From CAYFJO01 sp964343305 (GTDB lineage Bacteria > Planctomycetota > Planctomycetia > Pirellulales > Pirellulaceae): a stretch of DNA of 5,593 nt. Location: the NCBI GenBank assembly GCA_964343305.1, contig CAYFJO010000624.1, positions 1 to 5,593 of the forward strand, written 5' to 3'. Below are positions 5,179 through 5,593 of the stretch, piece by piece. The stretch's first letter is position 1, and every line of letters starts with the position of its first letter. The notes beneath the pieces are model-generated. The model saw only the letters and a program-made list of their open reading frames with translations. It had not been told where the DNA came from and did no database searches. The position numbers and the translations under genes were made by a program.

Positions 5179-5593
5179 ATGGTCATCTTGATAAACGAAG
5201 ATCCGGCTTACATTTCATGGCTCAAACGCCATCGGAATGGATTCGTACTCGACACGCGCCGCAATCCAACGCGCAGGAATACGGTCCTCCACCGCGCGAA
5301 TTGTCCAGAAATCAAGACACGGCAAGGAAGCCGATCGAGGAAAACAAGCTGGACGACCGGACAGCGAGTTAAGGCATGTTCCGTCGAAGTCGATCAGTTG
5401 CTGGATTGGGTGCGGGATGAGATCAACGGCGAACCACAATCGTGCGAGCAATGTGAGCCGCTGCACGATGGTTGTCTTGCTGGAAAGTGCAAAGATGATG
5501 ACGCTCAACATCTGACGCGACTGGGTGGCGACATCGTTTCTTACATTGTCGAAGTGGCAGTGATTCATCTGGACAACGATACGCCTTACCGTC
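5179..5593 (+). CDS. Cys-rich hypothetical protein, 5' part, runs off the window
   Basis: An ORF starts at ATG 5179, just after a stop at 5173, and stays open for 138 codons to the window end. It begins MVILINEDPAYISWLKRHRN, continues GFVLDTRRNPTRRNTVLHRA with C42, then KACSVEVDQLLDWVRDEI (C67 within). A four-cysteine group follows: C89, C92, C99, C104. The pattern WL..H..GFVL......LHRA.C followed by a KvC segment and a CxxC resembles an unnamed N-terminal module I recall from hypothetical proteins, some in restriction or nuclease contexts. The H/C residues could bind zinc. The last 30 residues in the window (GGDIVSYIVEVAVIHLDNDT) start a further domain. There is no clear Shine-Dalgarno; it follows the stress-protein stop by 26 nt and may be read through from it. 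Confidence 0.68.
   Translation, partial: MVILINEDPAYISWLKRHRNGFVLDTRRNPTRRNTVLHRANCPEIKTRQGSRSRKTSWTTGQRVKACSVEVDQLLDWVRDEINGEPQSCEQCEPLHDGCLAGKCKDDDAQHLTRLGGDIVSYIVEVAVIHLDNDTPYR

Noticed and set aside
5172..5372. Plus-strand ORF of 66 codons and neighbouring frames at 5215-5568
   Set aside because: These overlap the longer open frame from 5179, which has coherent motifs and a cysteine pattern.

Overview
The window suggests a planctomycete-like bacterium (Pirellulaceae or a relative). This is an inference from protein style: the universal stress protein tail ending HEFVMP, the small AKKTAKKKPVHEIRLGRIRA protein and the DUF932 protein all resemble proteins I associate with that phylum. The gene content (topoisomerase III-type enzyme, solitary DNA methyltransferase, DUF932 plasmid/phage-type protein, small conserved hypotheticals, broken gene pieces) points to an accessory region such as an integrated plasmid-like element or genomic island. 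No integrase, transposase, relaxase, tRNA or CRISPR array is visible.

Layout. 1-1120 (+): C-terminal part of a type IA topoisomerase with two four-cysteine C-terminal repeats, cut by the window start. 1121-1234: convergent gap with an 8-bp hairpin. 1235-1975 (-): complete beta-class adenine-type methyltransferase, with a hairpin in its upstream region. 2215-2414 (-): small coding-looking stretch split over two frames at an A6 tract. 2415-2695: mostly unexplained, with a perfect 13-bp inverted repeat flanked by T7/A7 and a weak plus-strand ORF. 2696-2971 and 3043-4074 (-): probable two-gene unit, DUF932 protein first and then a 91-aa lysine-rich protein, both with strong Shine-Dalgarno sites at identical spacing. 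4075-4276: non-coding, with a nested inverted repeat. 4277-5593 (+): a possible two-helix membrane peptide, two adjacent CxxCxGxG zinc-type pieces in different frames, a universal stress protein lacking its N-terminal part, and the 5' part of a Cys-rich protein that runs off the window end.

How the parts may work together. The topoisomerase, methyltransferase and DUF932 protein fit DNA maintenance and modification functions of a mobile or formerly mobile element. The 4538-5152 segment looks like a recombination scar: the reading frame of one zinc-type gene ends inside out-of-frame stress-protein DNA, and the stress protein begins abruptly where its N-terminal half should continue upstream. 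I do not see a convincing new multi-gene system. The least explained items are the DUF932/91-aa pair, the Cys-rich protein at the right edge and the hairpin at 2459-2490.
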